From: Paenibacillus sp. JJ-223
Lineage (GTDB): Bacteria; Bacillota; Bacilli; Paenibacillales; Paenibacillaceae
Assembly (NCBI RefSeq): GCF_927798175.1
Contig: NZ_CAKMMP010000023.1
Span: 23,837 to 87,836 of the forward strand
Reading direction: 5' to 3'
DNA: 64,000 bases
Below are positions 34,165 to 43,045 of the stretch, in pieces. The notes below the pieces were generated by a model. The model worked only from the letters and a program-made list of their open reading frames with translations. It was not told the origin of the DNA and searched no databases. How positions within the stretch are numbered: the stretch's first letter is position 1; every line of letters begins with the position of its first letter. A program made the position numbers and the translations under genes.

Positions 34165-34261
34165 TATTTTTTTATATAATTTTAGAAAAAACATACATTC
34201 TAAAGCAAAGTTGTGATATTATACTTAAGTCTTAATTACTATATAGTAGGAGGAGAAAACA

Positions 34262-34600
34262 TTGTTCGCAATGGGCTTGATTGCCGGTATATTCGGTATT
34301 ATTGCATCGATTGTCGCTTTGATGATCGGAGGAATCGATGCGGCATTTTCCGAAAGCGGAACATCCAGCGTGACAGGGCTTGCAATTTCAGCACTTCTGT
34401 TCAGCATTTTAGGAATTGTAGGGGCAGCGTTCACCAAAAGCAAACCAAAGCTGGCTGGCTGGTTGATGCTTGTTAGTGGGGTTGCCGGGTTTATCAGTAT
34501 TTCTATGTTCTACATATTATCAGGAGTACTCTTTATTGTAGCAGGGTTCATGGGGATCCTTAGTAAGAAGAAGGTCGTACAGGAAGCGCGCCCGAATTGA
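34262..34600 (+). CDS. Small four-helix membrane protein (DUF4064-like)
   Basis: 112 residues; TTG start with AGGAGG eight bases upstream. Nearly the whole chain is hydrophobic: GLIAGIFGIIASIVALMIGG, then VTGLAISALLFSILGIVGAAF, then a KSKPK loop, WLMLVSGVAGFISISMF and YILSGVLFIVAGFMGIL. The pattern resembles DUF4064-type proteins of Firmicutes. No function known. It has its own terminator. Confidence 0.65.
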   Translation: MFAMGLIAGIFGIIASIVALMIGGIDAAFSESGTSSVTGLAISALLFSILGIVGAAFTKSKPKLAGWLMLVSGVAGFISISMFYILSGVLFIVAGFMGILSKKKVVQEARPN

Positions 34601-34631
34601 AGCTAACAAAAATTAGTTATATGCACTGAGC

Positions 34632-34666
34632 AAAAAGTCTCTGCCAACATGGACAGAGACTTTTTG
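34632..34666 (+). terminator. Rho-independent terminator
   Basis: AAAAAGTCTCTG pairs with CAGAGACTTTTT around a ten-base loop. Bases 34667-35047 after it are AT-rich and hold nothing I can identify. Confidence 0.9.
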
Positions 34667-35047
34667 TTATGCTCCAATTTCCATGGGTTTTATTGGTTTA
34701 TTGGTTAGCGTTCAAATGGGAGCCATCCAAATGGGTTTGGCAGCAGCAGTTAATATCAAGGATTTATGTTATATAATTCGGAATTTTTTATAATAAAATC
34801 AGTGATTGCGCACAAAAAAAGCAGGAGACAAGAACCCGCAAATTCTAGTGTTTTTCATCTAGAAAACCACCTACAATCCGGCTAAAACAGGCCAAAACAT
34901 ATAGAAATACAATGGCACAACAAATACTGGAAGAACCTGTTGCATCAATGAAAAGAAACGATAAGACACATATTGAAACCGATTGCAACAGCCAAATGAT
35001 TATCAGTGTGATAAAGAAGTTTAATGCCCTAATGACACTTGACGATG

Positions 35048-35076
35048 TTCACATAAACGACAAAATCCAGTATGAT
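35048..35076 (+). promoter_or_regulatory. Sigma-A-type promoter of citZ
   Basis: TTCACA and TATGAT, each 5/6 to consensus, are separated by exactly 17 bp. The implied leader of citZ is about 245 bases and includes the hairpin GCCAGAC-CCG-GTCTGGC at about 35253-35269. Confidence 0.5.
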
Positions 35077-35141
35077 GTTATAAGGAAATGACGATTGACA
35101 GATAAGAATTGCGTAATTTGGAAATTTTACCAACTTATTTA

Positions 35142-35156
35142 ATGTAAATGTTTTCA
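35142..35156 (+). promoter_or_regulatory. CcpA cre-like box in the citZ leader
   Basis: ATGTAAATGTTTTCA matches the cre consensus WTGNAANCGNWNNCW with one mismatch (T for the central C). It lies about 60 bp downstream of the predicted start of transcription, where CcpA could act as a roadblock. citZ is CcpA-repressed in B. subtilis. Confidence 0.45.
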
Positions 35157-35327
35157 AAAGTTTGTTGATGCTCGGCCGTTGCCTGTGAACCCATGGATCG
35201 GAGATGTCTGATCTGAGCAGAACGACCTCATGCGCGAGAACCACTCCTGCCAGACCCGGTCTGGCTTCTCTGCAAGTACGACGATAGTTGTTTTTCTTAT
35301 TTCGCTTATTAAAAGGAGAGATGTAAT

Positions 35328-36440
35328 ATGACAGCTACCAAAGGCTTGGAAGGCATCGTTGCGGCGACCTCTTCGATCAGTTCCATTGTGGACGGCGTGC
35401 TCACGTATCGCGGTTACAATATTGACGATTTGGCTGAGCATGCAAGCTTCGAAGAAGTGGCCTACCTGTTGTGGTTCGGCAAACTTCCAAACGCTAATGA
35501 ACTGGAAACCCTGAAGAACAGCCTGAGCGAGTATGCGGCGATTCCCGACGAATTGATTGCGCAAATTCGGCTGTATCCAAAAAGCATGAACACGATGGCG
35601 GCACTTCGTTCCGCGATCTCGGCATTGGGCCTTTACGACAGTCAGGCAGACGAAATGACGGCCGAGGCCAATGAGAACAAGGCAGTCAAACTGCAAGCGC
35701 AATTGCCTACCATCGTTGCAGCGATAGCCCGTATACGTCAAGGCAAAGACCCCGTGTCTCCAAAAGAAGGCGCTTCCATTGCGGAAAACTTCTTGTATAT
35801 GCTGACAGGCGAGGAGCCGTCCGAAACGGCTGTTAAAGCGTTCGACCAGGCACTCGTCCTTCATGCCGATCACGAGTTGAACGCGTCGACATTTGCTGCC
35901 CGCGTAACGGTAGCGACTTTGTCTGATATTTACTCCGGCGTTACTTCTGCCATCGGAGCGCTGAAAGGTCCGTTGCACGGCGGCGCGAACGAAGCGGTGA
36001 TGAAGATGCTGAACGAAATCGGTACGCCGGATCGTTTGGAATCCTTCATTCAGGAGAAGCTCAACAACCGCGAGAAGATCATGGGTTTCGGACACCGCGT
36101 TTACAAAAACGGCGATCCACGGGCCAAACATCTGCAAAAGATGTCCAGAGAGCTCGGGGAGATGAACAACGATACTCGTCTTTACGAAATGTCCGTCAAA
36201 ATCGAAGAGATGGTTACGGGCCAAAAGGGACTGAAACCAAACGTGGATTTCTATTCCGCATCGGTGTACACACAACTGGGCATCGATCACGAATTGTTCA
36301 CGCCGATTTTTGCCATTAGCCGCGTATCGGGATGGACAGCTCACATCCTGGAGCAGCTTTCCGATAACCGGATCATTCGTCCACGCGCGGAGTATACGGG
36401 ACCTGCCGAGCAGAAGTACGTTGCGATTGGGTTTCGCTAA
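35328..36440 (+). CDS. citZ: Citrate synthase
   Basis: 370 residues. Motifs: LRSAISALGLYD, LHADHELNASTFAARV (catalytic His), GPLHGGANEAVMKML (His) and MGFGHRVYKNGDPRAKHL (oxaloacetate binding), with the catalytic Asp region near NVDFYSASVY. Condenses acetyl-CoA and oxaloacetate to citrate. ATG follows AAAAGGAGAG. It is followed by icd and mdh as in the B. subtilis citZ-icd-mdh locus; the 150-bp gap holds a hairpin. Confidence 0.96.
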   Translation: MTATKGLEGIVAATSSISSIVDGVLTYRGYNIDDLAEHASFEEVAYLLWFGKLPNANELETLKNSLSEYAAIPDELIAQIRLYPKSMNTMAALRSAISALGLYDSQADEMTAEANENKAVKLQAQLPTIVAAIARIRQGKDPVSPKEGASIAENFLYMLTGEEPSETAVKAFDQALVLHADHELNASTFAARVTVATLSDIYSGVTSAIGALKGPLHGGANEAVMKMLNEIGTPDRLESFIQEKLNNREKIMGFGHRVYKNGDPRAKHLQKMSRELGEMNNDTRLYEMSVKIEEMVTGQKGLKPNVDFYSASVYTQLGIDHELFTPIFAISRVSGWTAHILEQLSDNRIIRPRAEYTGPAEQKYVAIGFR

Positions 36441-36497
36441 TTGATGGAAAAACCAGTATAATAAACAACGATGAGGCGAAGGGGCTGCTCATACCGG

Positions 36498-36532
36498 GTT
36501 GAAGAGCCATGCATGGGCTCCCCTCCTTCAAC
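36498..36532 (+). other. Hairpin between citZ and icd
   Basis: GTTGAAG ... CTTCAAC encloses GAGCC-ATGCAT-GGGCTC. No T-run follows, so it is more likely an mRNA-processing or stabilising stem than a full terminator. Confidence 0.45.
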
Positions 36533-36590
36533 ATAAGTACAAGCACGGCATGTATATGCCGGGGATATTATTACACTTAGGGAGGAATTA

Positions 36591-37889
36591 GTGACCATGA
36601 AATTAGAAAAATTTGCTCATCCAACTGAAGGAGAAAAAATTCAGATTGATAACGGCGCATTGCAAGTGCCTAATAACCCGATTATTCCATTCATCGAAGG
36701 CGACGGCACGGGCCGTGACATCTGGAAAGCGTCCAAGCGCGTTCTGGATGCGGCTGTGGACAAAGCTTACGGCGGCAGCAAAAAGATTGCATGGTACGAA
36801 GTATTTGCCGGAGAGAAAGCATTCAATACATACGGAGAATGGCTTCCAAACGATACACTTGAAGCAATCCGTGAGTACATTGTAGCGATCAAAGGACCTC
36901 TGACAACACCGATCGGCGGCGGCATCCGTTCCCTGAACGTTGCGCTGCGCCAGGAACTCGACCTGTATGTTTGCCTGCGTCCTGTACGTTACTTCAACGG
37001 CGTTCCATCCCCGGTAAAGCGTCCTGACCTGGTAGATATGGTCATTTTCCGCGAAAACACCGAGGACATCTACGCAGGAATCGAGTATGCGGAAGGTTCC
37101 GAAGAAGTGAAAAAAGTGATCCAGTTCCTGCAGCAGGAAATGGGCGTCAACAAAATCCGTTTCCCTGAAACTTCCGGGATCGGCATCAAGCCTGTATCTT
37201 CCGAAGGCTCCAAACGTTTGGTACGTGCGGCAGTGCAATACGCCATCGACCACAACCGCAAGAGCGTAACGTTGGTACACAAAGGCAACATCATGAAATT
37301 CACCGAAGGTGCTTTCAAAAACTGGGGATACGAAGTAGCTGAAGAGGAATTCGGCGATAAAGTGTTCACTTGGGCTCAATACGACAAAATCAAGGATGAG
37401 CAAGGCACGGATGCTGCAAACGCAGCACAAAAAGCGGCAGAAGATGCAGGCAAAATCATCATCAAAGATGCCATCGCCGACATCGCTTTGCAGCAAGTCC
37501 TGACTCGCCCAGCCGAGTTTGACGTCATTGCGACATTGAACCTGAACGGTGACTACCTGTCCGATGCGCTGGCTGCGCAAGTTGGCGGAATCGGTATTGC
37601 TCCGGGCGCAAACATCAACTATGTGACTGGCCACGCGATCTTCGAAGCAACTCACGGTACTGCACCGAAGTATGCGGACAAAGACGTGGTAAACCCAGGC
37701 TCGGTTATTTTGTCCGGCGTGATGCTGCTTGAGCATCTGGGCTGGCAAGAAGCGGCTGACCTCATTTACAAAGGCATGGAAACTGCCATCAACAACAAAA
37801 CGGTTACTTATGACTTTGCACGTTTGATGGAAGGCGCAACCGAAGTGAAATGCTCCGAGTTTGCCGACCAAATCATTAATAACCTGTAA
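36591..37889 (+). CDS. icd: NADP-dependent isocitrate dehydrogenase
   Basis: 432 residues from the GTG with GGAGG five bases upstream; the ATG two codons later is also possible. Family motifs: FIEGDGTGRDIW, GPLTTPIGGGIRSLNVALRQ, FRENTEDIYAGIEY (substrate Arg and Tyr), LVHKGNIMKFTEG and ATHGTAPKYADKD. Converts isocitrate to 2-oxoglutarate. The serine in IRSLN is the position phosphorylated in E. coli. Strong codon bias, like citZ and pyk. mdh starts 15 bp downstream. Confidence 0.96.
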   Translation: MTMKLEKFAHPTEGEKIQIDNGALQVPNNPIIPFIEGDGTGRDIWKASKRVLDAAVDKAYGGSKKIAWYEVFAGEKAFNTYGEWLPNDTLEAIREYIVAIKGPLTTPIGGGIRSLNVALRQELDLYVCLRPVRYFNGVPSPVKRPDLVDMVIFRENTEDIYAGIEYAEGSEEVKKVIQFLQQEMGVNKIRFPETSGIGIKPVSSEGSKRLVRAAVQYAIDHNRKSVTLVHKGNIMKFTEGAFKNWGYEVAEEEFGDKVFTWAQYDKIKDEQGTDAANAAQKAAEDAGKIIIKDAIADIALQQVLTRPAEFDVIATLNLNGDYLSDALAAQVGGIGIAPGANINYVTGHAIFEATHGTAPKYADKDVVNPGSVILSGVMLLEHLGWQEAADLIYKGMETAINNKTVTYDFARLMEGATEVKCSEFADQIINNL

Positions 37890-37904
37890 AGGGAGACGAT
37901 CACG

Positions 37905-38846
37905 TTGACGATCCAGCGCAAAAAAATCACCGTTGTCGGCGCCGGGTTTACCGGAGCCACGACCGCTCTGATGCTTGCCCAAAAAGAACTTGGGGACGTC
38001 GTACTGGTAGATATTCCGCAATTGGAGAACCCGACAAAAGGCAAAGCGCTTGACATGTTGGAAGCGAGTCCGGTTCAAGGGTTTGACAGCAATATCATCG
38101 GTACTTCCAGCTATGAGGATGCTGCTGGTTCCGATATCGTCATCATCACGGCCGGCATTGCCCGCAAACCGGGCATGAGCCGCGATGATCTGGTCAACAC
38201 GAATGCAGGCATCGTAAAGTCCGTTTGTGAAAATGTGAAGGTGCATTGCCCTGATTCCATTGTCATCATTTTGAGCAATCCGGTAGATGCGATGACCTAC
38301 GCGGCGTACCAGACTTTAGGTTTCCCGAAAAACCGGGTTATCGGCCAATCCGGCGTGCTTGATACGGCCCGTTACTGCACATTTATCGCTCAGGAGCTGA
38401 ATGTATCGGTAGAAGACGTTCGCGGTTTCGTCCTTGGTGGCCATGGAGATGATATGGTGCCTCTGGTGAGATATTCCAGCGTCGGCGGCATTCCGATCGA
38501 TACGTTGATTCCTGCGGACCGCATCGAAGCGATCGTTCAGCGCACGCGCGTGGGCGGCGGCGAAATCGTCAATCTGCTGGGCAACGGCAGCGCCTATTAC
38601 GCCCCGGCAGCCTCTCTCGTGCAGATGGCCGAGGCGATTTTGAAGGATAAGAAACGAATAATTCCGGTTATTGCATACTTGGAAGGCGAGTACGGCTACA
38701 ATGATTTGTTCTTGGGCGTACCAACCATCCTGGGCGGCGACGGCATTGAAAAGGTGTTTGAACTGGAGTTGACGGAAGACGAGAAAGCGGCTTTGGACAA
38801 ATCCGCCGAAGCTGTTCGCAATGTCATTTCAGTCGTGAACCTTTAA
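37905..38846 (+). CDS. mdh: Malate dehydrogenase
   Basis: 313 residues, TTG start after GGGAGACG. LDH-like malate dehydrogenase: VVGAGFTGATTALML (NAD-binding), TAGIARKPGMSRDDLV (Arg of the active-site loop), SNPVDAMTYAAYQTLG and GGHGDDMVPLVRYSSVGG with the catalytic His. Oxidises malate to oxaloacetate, closing the block of three TCA genes. A terminator lies 30 bp after the stop. Confidence 0.96.
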   Translation: MTIQRKKITVVGAGFTGATTALMLAQKELGDVVLVDIPQLENPTKGKALDMLEASPVQGFDSNIIGTSSYEDAAGSDIVIITAGIARKPGMSRDDLVNTNAGIVKSVCENVKVHCPDSIVIILSNPVDAMTYAAYQTLGFPKNRVIGQSGVLDTARYCTFIAQELNVSVEDVRGFVLGGHGDDMVPLVRYSSVGGIPIDTLIPADRIEAIVQRTRVGGGEIVNLLGNGSAYYAPAASLVQMAEAILKDKKRIIPVIAYLEGEYGYNDLFLGVPTILGGDGIEKVFELELTEDEKAALDKSAEAVRNVISVVNL

Positions 38847-38876
38847 ATTTGAACATTTCCCAAACAGCAATCAAGA

Positions 38877-38908
38877 AACCTTCGGAGATTCCGGAGGTTT
38901 TCTTTTCT
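38877..38908 (+). terminator. Rho-independent terminator of citZ-icd-mdh
   Basis: AAACCTTCGG-AG and CCGGAGGTTT form a stem followed by a T-rich run. Confidence 0.85.
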
Positions 38909-38978
38909 TTGGATAACTTCACCAGTATAATGGGATGTGATGAATAGCACACATTGCTTATTGAGGAGGATGAAGGGT

Positions 38979-39404
38979 TTGGGTATGGTGATGTATTTGC
39001 TCCATATTGTCGGAGCGCTGTCTATGGGGTTCTATTTAATCTTGCCGTTTGTGGTTGGTAAAATTCGCACGCTGAGCTCTGCTGCGCAGGAGGGAACGTT
39101 CACAACACTCCGTTCGCTGAACAAAGTGGCTCAATATGGTCTGATCATTCAACTGCTTACCGGGGGTTACCTCATGACCAAAGGGGAGTACTCCCATCTA
39201 TGGATGACCATTGTTGTTCTTTTGCTGCTGGCCATTGCAGCGATCGGTGGCATTATGGGCAAACCGCTGCGACTCGCGGCAGAAGGCGCGAGGAGCAATC
39301 AGGATGTCCGTTCGTACCAGAGCAAAATCAGTACATTCAGCGCATTGCTGGCCGTATTTTTGCTCGTCATGGTTTATCTGATGGTAAACCCCGGCGTGAT
39401 CTAA
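38979..39404 (+). CDS. Conserved four-helix membrane protein of unknown function
   Basis: 141 residues from the TTG with GGAGG nine bases upstream (an ATG two codons later is the alternative). Four hydrophobic segments: MYLLHIVGALSMGFYLILPFVVG, YGLIIQLLTGGYLM, MTIVVLLLLAIAAIGGIMG and LLAVFLLVMVYLMV. The first helix with a His and the spacing recall DUF2269-type proteins, but I am not sure. Stand-alone gene between mdh and a bidirectional terminator. Confidence 0.6.
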   Translation: MGMVMYLLHIVGALSMGFYLILPFVVGKIRTLSSAAQEGTFTTLRSLNKVAQYGLIIQLLTGGYLMTKGEYSHLWMTIVVLLLLAIAAIGGIMGKPLRLAAEGARSNQDVRSYQSKISTFSALLAVFLLVMVYLMVNPGVI

Positions 39405-39520
39405 GCCGTCTTACGGCTTGAGGAATGTAGGATTCGAGCGAAGATTGAAGCGTTTGCATCATGCTGGTAAGTCAGGGCCAGGACAAGCTGTCCTGCTCAA
39501 AAGTGGATTTCAAAAGGAAA

Positions 39521-39564
39521 CGCAAAAAAACAAGACAGCCTTTACTCTGTCTTGTTTTTTTGCG
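39521..39564. terminator. Bidirectional terminator
   Basis: CGCAAAAAAACAAGACAG pairs perfectly with CTGTCTTGTTTTTTTGCG around an eight-base loop. Serves the membrane-protein gene (+) and the diguanylate cyclase gene (-). Confidence 0.93.
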
Positions 39565-39642
39565 TTGTTCGGACAGTGCTCAGCATCCTGGAGATCATAA
39601 CGACAGGCTGTTGTCCACCCTTATTCCGAATTCATCGTTCTT

Positions 39643-41205
39643 TCAGGCAGGGTTTGCCGTAAAAGCAAAGACGGTGTTCCGTCCGTTCCGTTTGGATTGA
39701 TATAACGCATGATCGGCATCACGCAGCAGCGATTCCAGCGAATCCGATGGATTATGGCAGGACGTTATGCCGAAGCTGGACGTAATGGTGATGTTTGTCC
39801 CATCCCACCCCATAGGGTGTTCCAGCAAAGCCATGCGCAGTTGTTCGGCCAGTTGTTTGCCTTCCGCCAGCGTCATCTCGGGGAGGGCAATGACAAATTC
39901 TTCGCCGCCGTAACGCGCAAACAGCATATCCTGTCCGAGGTAACGGTTGCAGATTGAAACGACGTGCACGATCGCTTTGTCGCCTGTCTCATGTCCGTAG
40001 GTGTCGTTGATCCGTTTAAAATGATCGATATCGAACAAAATCAAGGATAGGGGCTGCCCATTCGCTAAAGCGTTCGTGAGCAATTTTCGCGCATGATGCA
40101 GAAATTGGGTTCGATTGTATATTTTGGTCAACCCGTCGAAATAGGCAAGCTGCTTTAACTGTTCCTGCAAAAAGCGCTGTTCGGTGATGTCAATGAGCAT
40201 GATGAGGCTGCCCACGGTCTGACCGCCCTTATTGTGGACATAAGACGTACGGACCTGATAACAGACCGTTTGACCGTGCAGTTGCCAATACAAGTCCTGC
40301 TGCAGCCCCTCTTTGTCATTACCGAGCGGGAAAGGGTTCCCAGACAGGTTGATCCAAATGTCATCCATTTTCTGACCGATCATGCCCATGTCGAGCTCAG
40401 GCAGCATAAGCTGCAAGGCTTTGTTGTAATCGACCAGCCGATTGGAGCTATCCAGCACGATAACGCCCTCTCGCATGCTTTCGAAGATGCTGTCTTTGGC
40501 GATCGGTACGATCGTCAGGAGACGGGATGACAGGATCGCCCAGATATACATGGCAGAGGTAATACACATCAGAACGGGCACAGGGTCCATGCCGCCGGGA
40601 GTCAGCCCGAGCAAGTACACAAAAGCCCCGACCATCGGGATCAATTGGGAAGTAATCAGCGTAAACAGCTGCCGGCGATACGTTTCTTTGGTGTGTCTCC
40701 ATTGGGCAATCAGGATGAGGCAGGCGCACAGCAGGCAGGAAAAGGTGAAGGCGCCGTGAACGACATACCATTGTCCCGCGGCGATTTCCATGACGGGCAC
40801 GGTGCTGTTTTCACGCAGCCACACTTTTTTGTAAAACAGATGATGTACATCGTTCGTGGCCACCATAATCAACGTTGCGGAAGGGATCACGAACAATGCG
40901 GTTGTCATTTTGCGGGACAGGAACCTGCCCGTATATTGAATCATGAGCAGCAGGCCGAGGGAGGCCGAGAAAGGCATGCCCATATATTCCACGACCGTCC
41001 AAAATTTCATCTGTTCCAGCGTATTGCTGGCCAGTCCGATGGCGTAACCAAAGGCGTAGACCGATAGTGCCGCCGTGTAGAGAATAAACGTTTTTGCGCT
41101 GGGAATCTCCGCTCTGCGAAAATAGGTATACAGGCACAAAAACACGTTAAGGACAGCAGAAGTTGTTACCAGGGTTATATAAGCATTAATGTGCGATTCT
41201 TCCAT
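39643..41205 (-). CDS. Membrane diguanylate cyclase: 7TM sensor, PAS, GGDEF
   Basis: 520 residues from the ATG at 41203-41205 (AGGGGA seven bases upstream). The first ~225 residues contain seven hydrophobic helices typical of the histidine-kinase N-terminal 7TM sensor. A PAS domain follows (SMREGVIVLDSSNRLVDYNKA), then a GGDEF domain with YFDGLTKIYNR and the active-site variant R-Y-G-G-E-E-F at about 430. GGEEF is catalytically competent, so cyclic di-GMP synthesis is expected. The inhibitory RxxD motif ahead of it is absent. The signal is unknown. Confidence 0.87.
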   Translation of the reverse strand: MEESHINAYITLVTTSAVLNVFLCLYTYFRRAEIPSAKTFILYTAALSVYAFGYAIGLASNTLEQMKFWTVVEYMGMPFSASLGLLLMIQYTGRFLSRKMTTALFVIPSATLIMVATNDVHHLFYKKVWLRENSTVPVMEIAAGQWYVVHGAFTFSCLLCACLILIAQWRHTKETYRRQLFTLITSQLIPMVGAFVYLLGLTPGGMDPVPVLMCITSAMYIWAILSSRLLTIVPIAKDSIFESMREGVIVLDSSNRLVDYNKALQLMLPELDMGMIGQKMDDIWINLSGNPFPLGNDKEGLQQDLYWQLHGQTVCYQVRTSYVHNKGGQTVGSLIMLIDITEQRFLQEQLKQLAYFDGLTKIYNRTQFLHHARKLLTNALANGQPLSLILFDIDHFKRINDTYGHETGDKAIVHVVSICNRYLGQDMLFARYGGEEFVIALPEMTLAEGKQLAEQLRMALLEHPMGWDGTNITITSSFGITSCHNPSDSLESLLRDADHALYQSKRNGRNTVFAFTANPA

Positions 41206-41554
41206 GTTCACTTCCCCTGTTCTTCGATCAGTGTTTTAAGAAGCCTTATGAATAAGCTTTGGACAGCCATGCATAATGTACATTGTACATCAGCCCATCC
41301 GGCTTGTGGAATACAAATCGTGACTTAAGCTTTCTTTTTTGGATCGAAATGTGTATATTTCGACTCGCTTTCGATGTAAACCCCGCGGGAGGTTGTTATT
41401 TGTCGTTTAATTCATGAGCAGAGTGGTAATAAAATGATGAGCCGACAGGCTATTTGATTGGTGAAATGGACCTTGGAAAGGAATAATATGCAGGGTTCAT
41501 GCCATCCTACACATGGAGACGTGCAAGAACACCATTTTGAAGGGAGAATGCGAG

Positions 41555-42424
41555 ATGTCAACGACAACCCCATCCAAACAAACGCTGCCGCCACAGCATC
41601 AAAATCAGCAGCCAGGCATTGAATCGAAAATGAATCCCAAACCGGAATTCGAGAAGACAAAATATAAGGCGGCCGATAAACTGCTGGACAAGGTAGCTTT
41701 AATTACCGGAGGAGACAGCGGCATTGGACGTGCAGTGGCCGTAACTTATGCGAAGGAAGGCGCCGATGTTGCCATCGTGTACCTGAATGAGCATCAGGAT
41801 GCCGAGGAGACGAAACGCCAGGTGGAGCAGGAAGGACGCAAATGCATTCTGATTGCCGGCGATATCGGCGATGTGTCCTTTGCCAAAAAAGCGGTGGAGC
41901 AGACGGTCAAGGAACTGGGCAAGCTGGACATCGTCGTGAACAACGCGGCCGAACAGCACCCGCAGCAAAACATTGAAGACATTACGCCGGAACAGCTGGA
42001 GCGCACGTTTCGCACCAATATTTTCGGCATGTTTTATTTGACGCAGGCGGCGATGCCGCACTTGAAAAAAGGCAGCTCGATCATTAACACGACATCGATT
42101 ACGGCCTATCGGGGCAACCCGACGCTCATCGACTACTCCTCGACCAAAGGGGCCATCACTTCGTTCACGCGGTCATTGTCCATGAATGTGGTGGAGAAAG
42201 GGATTCGGGTAAATGCGGTAGCACCAGGTCCGATCTGGACACCGTTGATTCCGTCCACGTTCGATGCGCAAAAAGTCAGCGAATTTGGATCGACGCAGCC
42301 GATGAAGAGACCGGGCCAGCCGGAAGAGCTCGCTCCTGCTTATGTTTATCTTGCTTCAGACGATTCTTCATACGTCAGCGGGCAAGTCATGCATATTAAT
42401 GGCGGCGAAGTCGTGAATGGATAG
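41555..42424 (+). CDS. SDR family oxidoreductase (general-stress-protein-39/YhdF-like)
   Basis: 289 residues from ATG behind AGGGAGAATG. An N-terminal polar extension of about 45 residues (Gln/Pro-rich) precedes the Rossmann core with T-G-G-D-S-G-I-G-R-A, NNAAEQHPQQNIEDI, the catalytic serine in NTTSITAYRG, and YSSTK (Tyr, Lys). The C-terminus SGQVMHINGGEVVNG is typical of YdaD/YhdF-like stress dehydrogenases. The substrate is unknown. Its own terminator follows. Confidence 0.85.
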   Translation: MSTTTPSKQTLPPQHQNQQPGIESKMNPKPEFEKTKYKAADKLLDKVALITGGDSGIGRAVAVTYAKEGADVAIVYLNEHQDAEETKRQVEQEGRKCILIAGDIGDVSFAKKAVEQTVKELGKLDIVVNNAAEQHPQQNIEDITPEQLERTFRTNIFGMFYLTQAAMPHLKKGSSIINTTSITAYRGNPTLIDYSSTKGAITSFTRSLSMNVVEKGIRVNAVAPGPIWTPLIPSTFDAQKVSEFGSTQPMKRPGQPEELAPAYVYLASDDSSYVSGQVMHINGGEVVNG

Positions 42425-42442
42425 AAACAAGGGTATGATGAA

Positions 42443-42483
42443 GACGCACTGTGCCGGCTTGTCGGGCAGTGCGTTTTTTATTT
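42443..42483 (+). terminator. Rho-independent terminator
   Basis: ACGCACTG...GCC pairs with GGC...CAGTGCGT around a short loop, followed by six T. Confidence 0.88.
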
Positions 42484-42655
42484 TGAACAGGATGAAGGCG
42501 TGATCGAACAAAAATAGTTATTTCCTATTTTACATAATCAGCGATTTTAACGGACTTGTACATGATATAGTTGAATTGATCTGTACTCGTATGAATCCGA
42601 ACAAGCCCTGTGATATGATGTAGTGAACGTTTTATACATACAGGGGGGAACAACG

Positions 42656-43021
42656 TTGAAAATCAGCAAACAGTATGCGCCGCATTATATCTGGGGAACG
42701 AATTGCGATGGATGGCACCTTATGAAGCATGAGGGATTAAGCATCATTCATGAACGGATGCCTGCCCATACGGCGGAGGTTCGCCATGTTCATAACATCA
42801 GCCGCCAATTTTTCTTTGTGCTGAGCGGAGAAGCCTGCATGGAGCTTGATGGTGAAGACATGATCCTGGAGGCACAGGAAGGCATTGAAATCCCGCCGGG
42901 CAAGCCTCATCAAATGCAGAATCGAAGCAGCGAAGACGTGGAATTTCTGGTTATTTCCATGCCGGGCACGCGGGGGGACCGCATCGAACTCGCTGCTGAC
43001 CAGACGGATTCATTGAATTGA
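42656..43021 (+). CDS. Cupin-domain protein
   Basis: 121 residues from TTG with a GGGGGG site; an upstream ATG has no ribosome site. A single cupin barrel: RHVHNISRQFFFVLSGEACMELDGE (first cupin motif, with H-x-H and a Gln where Glu is common) and GIEIPPGKPHQMQNRS (second motif with His). Metal binding is plausible. The role may be an enzyme or sensor. It lies 24 bp upstream of phoR without a terminator, so it could be cotranscribed with phoR. Confidence 0.8.
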   Translation: MKISKQYAPHYIWGTNCDGWHLMKHEGLSIIHERMPAHTAEVRHVHNISRQFFFVLSGEACMELDGEDMILEAQEGIEIPPGKPHQMQNRSSEDVEFLVISMPGTRGDRIELAADQTDSLN

Positions 43022-43045
43022 TTATATAACCAAAGGAAGAGATCC

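Noticed and set aside
35253..35269. Riboswitch in the citZ leader
   Set aside because: Only a single short hairpin (GCCAGAC-CCG-GTCTGGC) is visible; no known aptamer pattern.
36603..38246. Minus-strand open frame (547 codons) spanning icd and mdh
   Set aside because: It runs antisense across two conserved genes and their gap; composition (Cys, His and Phe rich) is that of a shadow frame.
41405..41430. Sigma-B-like promoter (GTTTAA-N14-GGTAAT) before the SDR gene
   Set aside because: The -35 fits but the -10 is only 4/6, and many Paenibacillus lack sigma-B. Not strong enough to list as a site.
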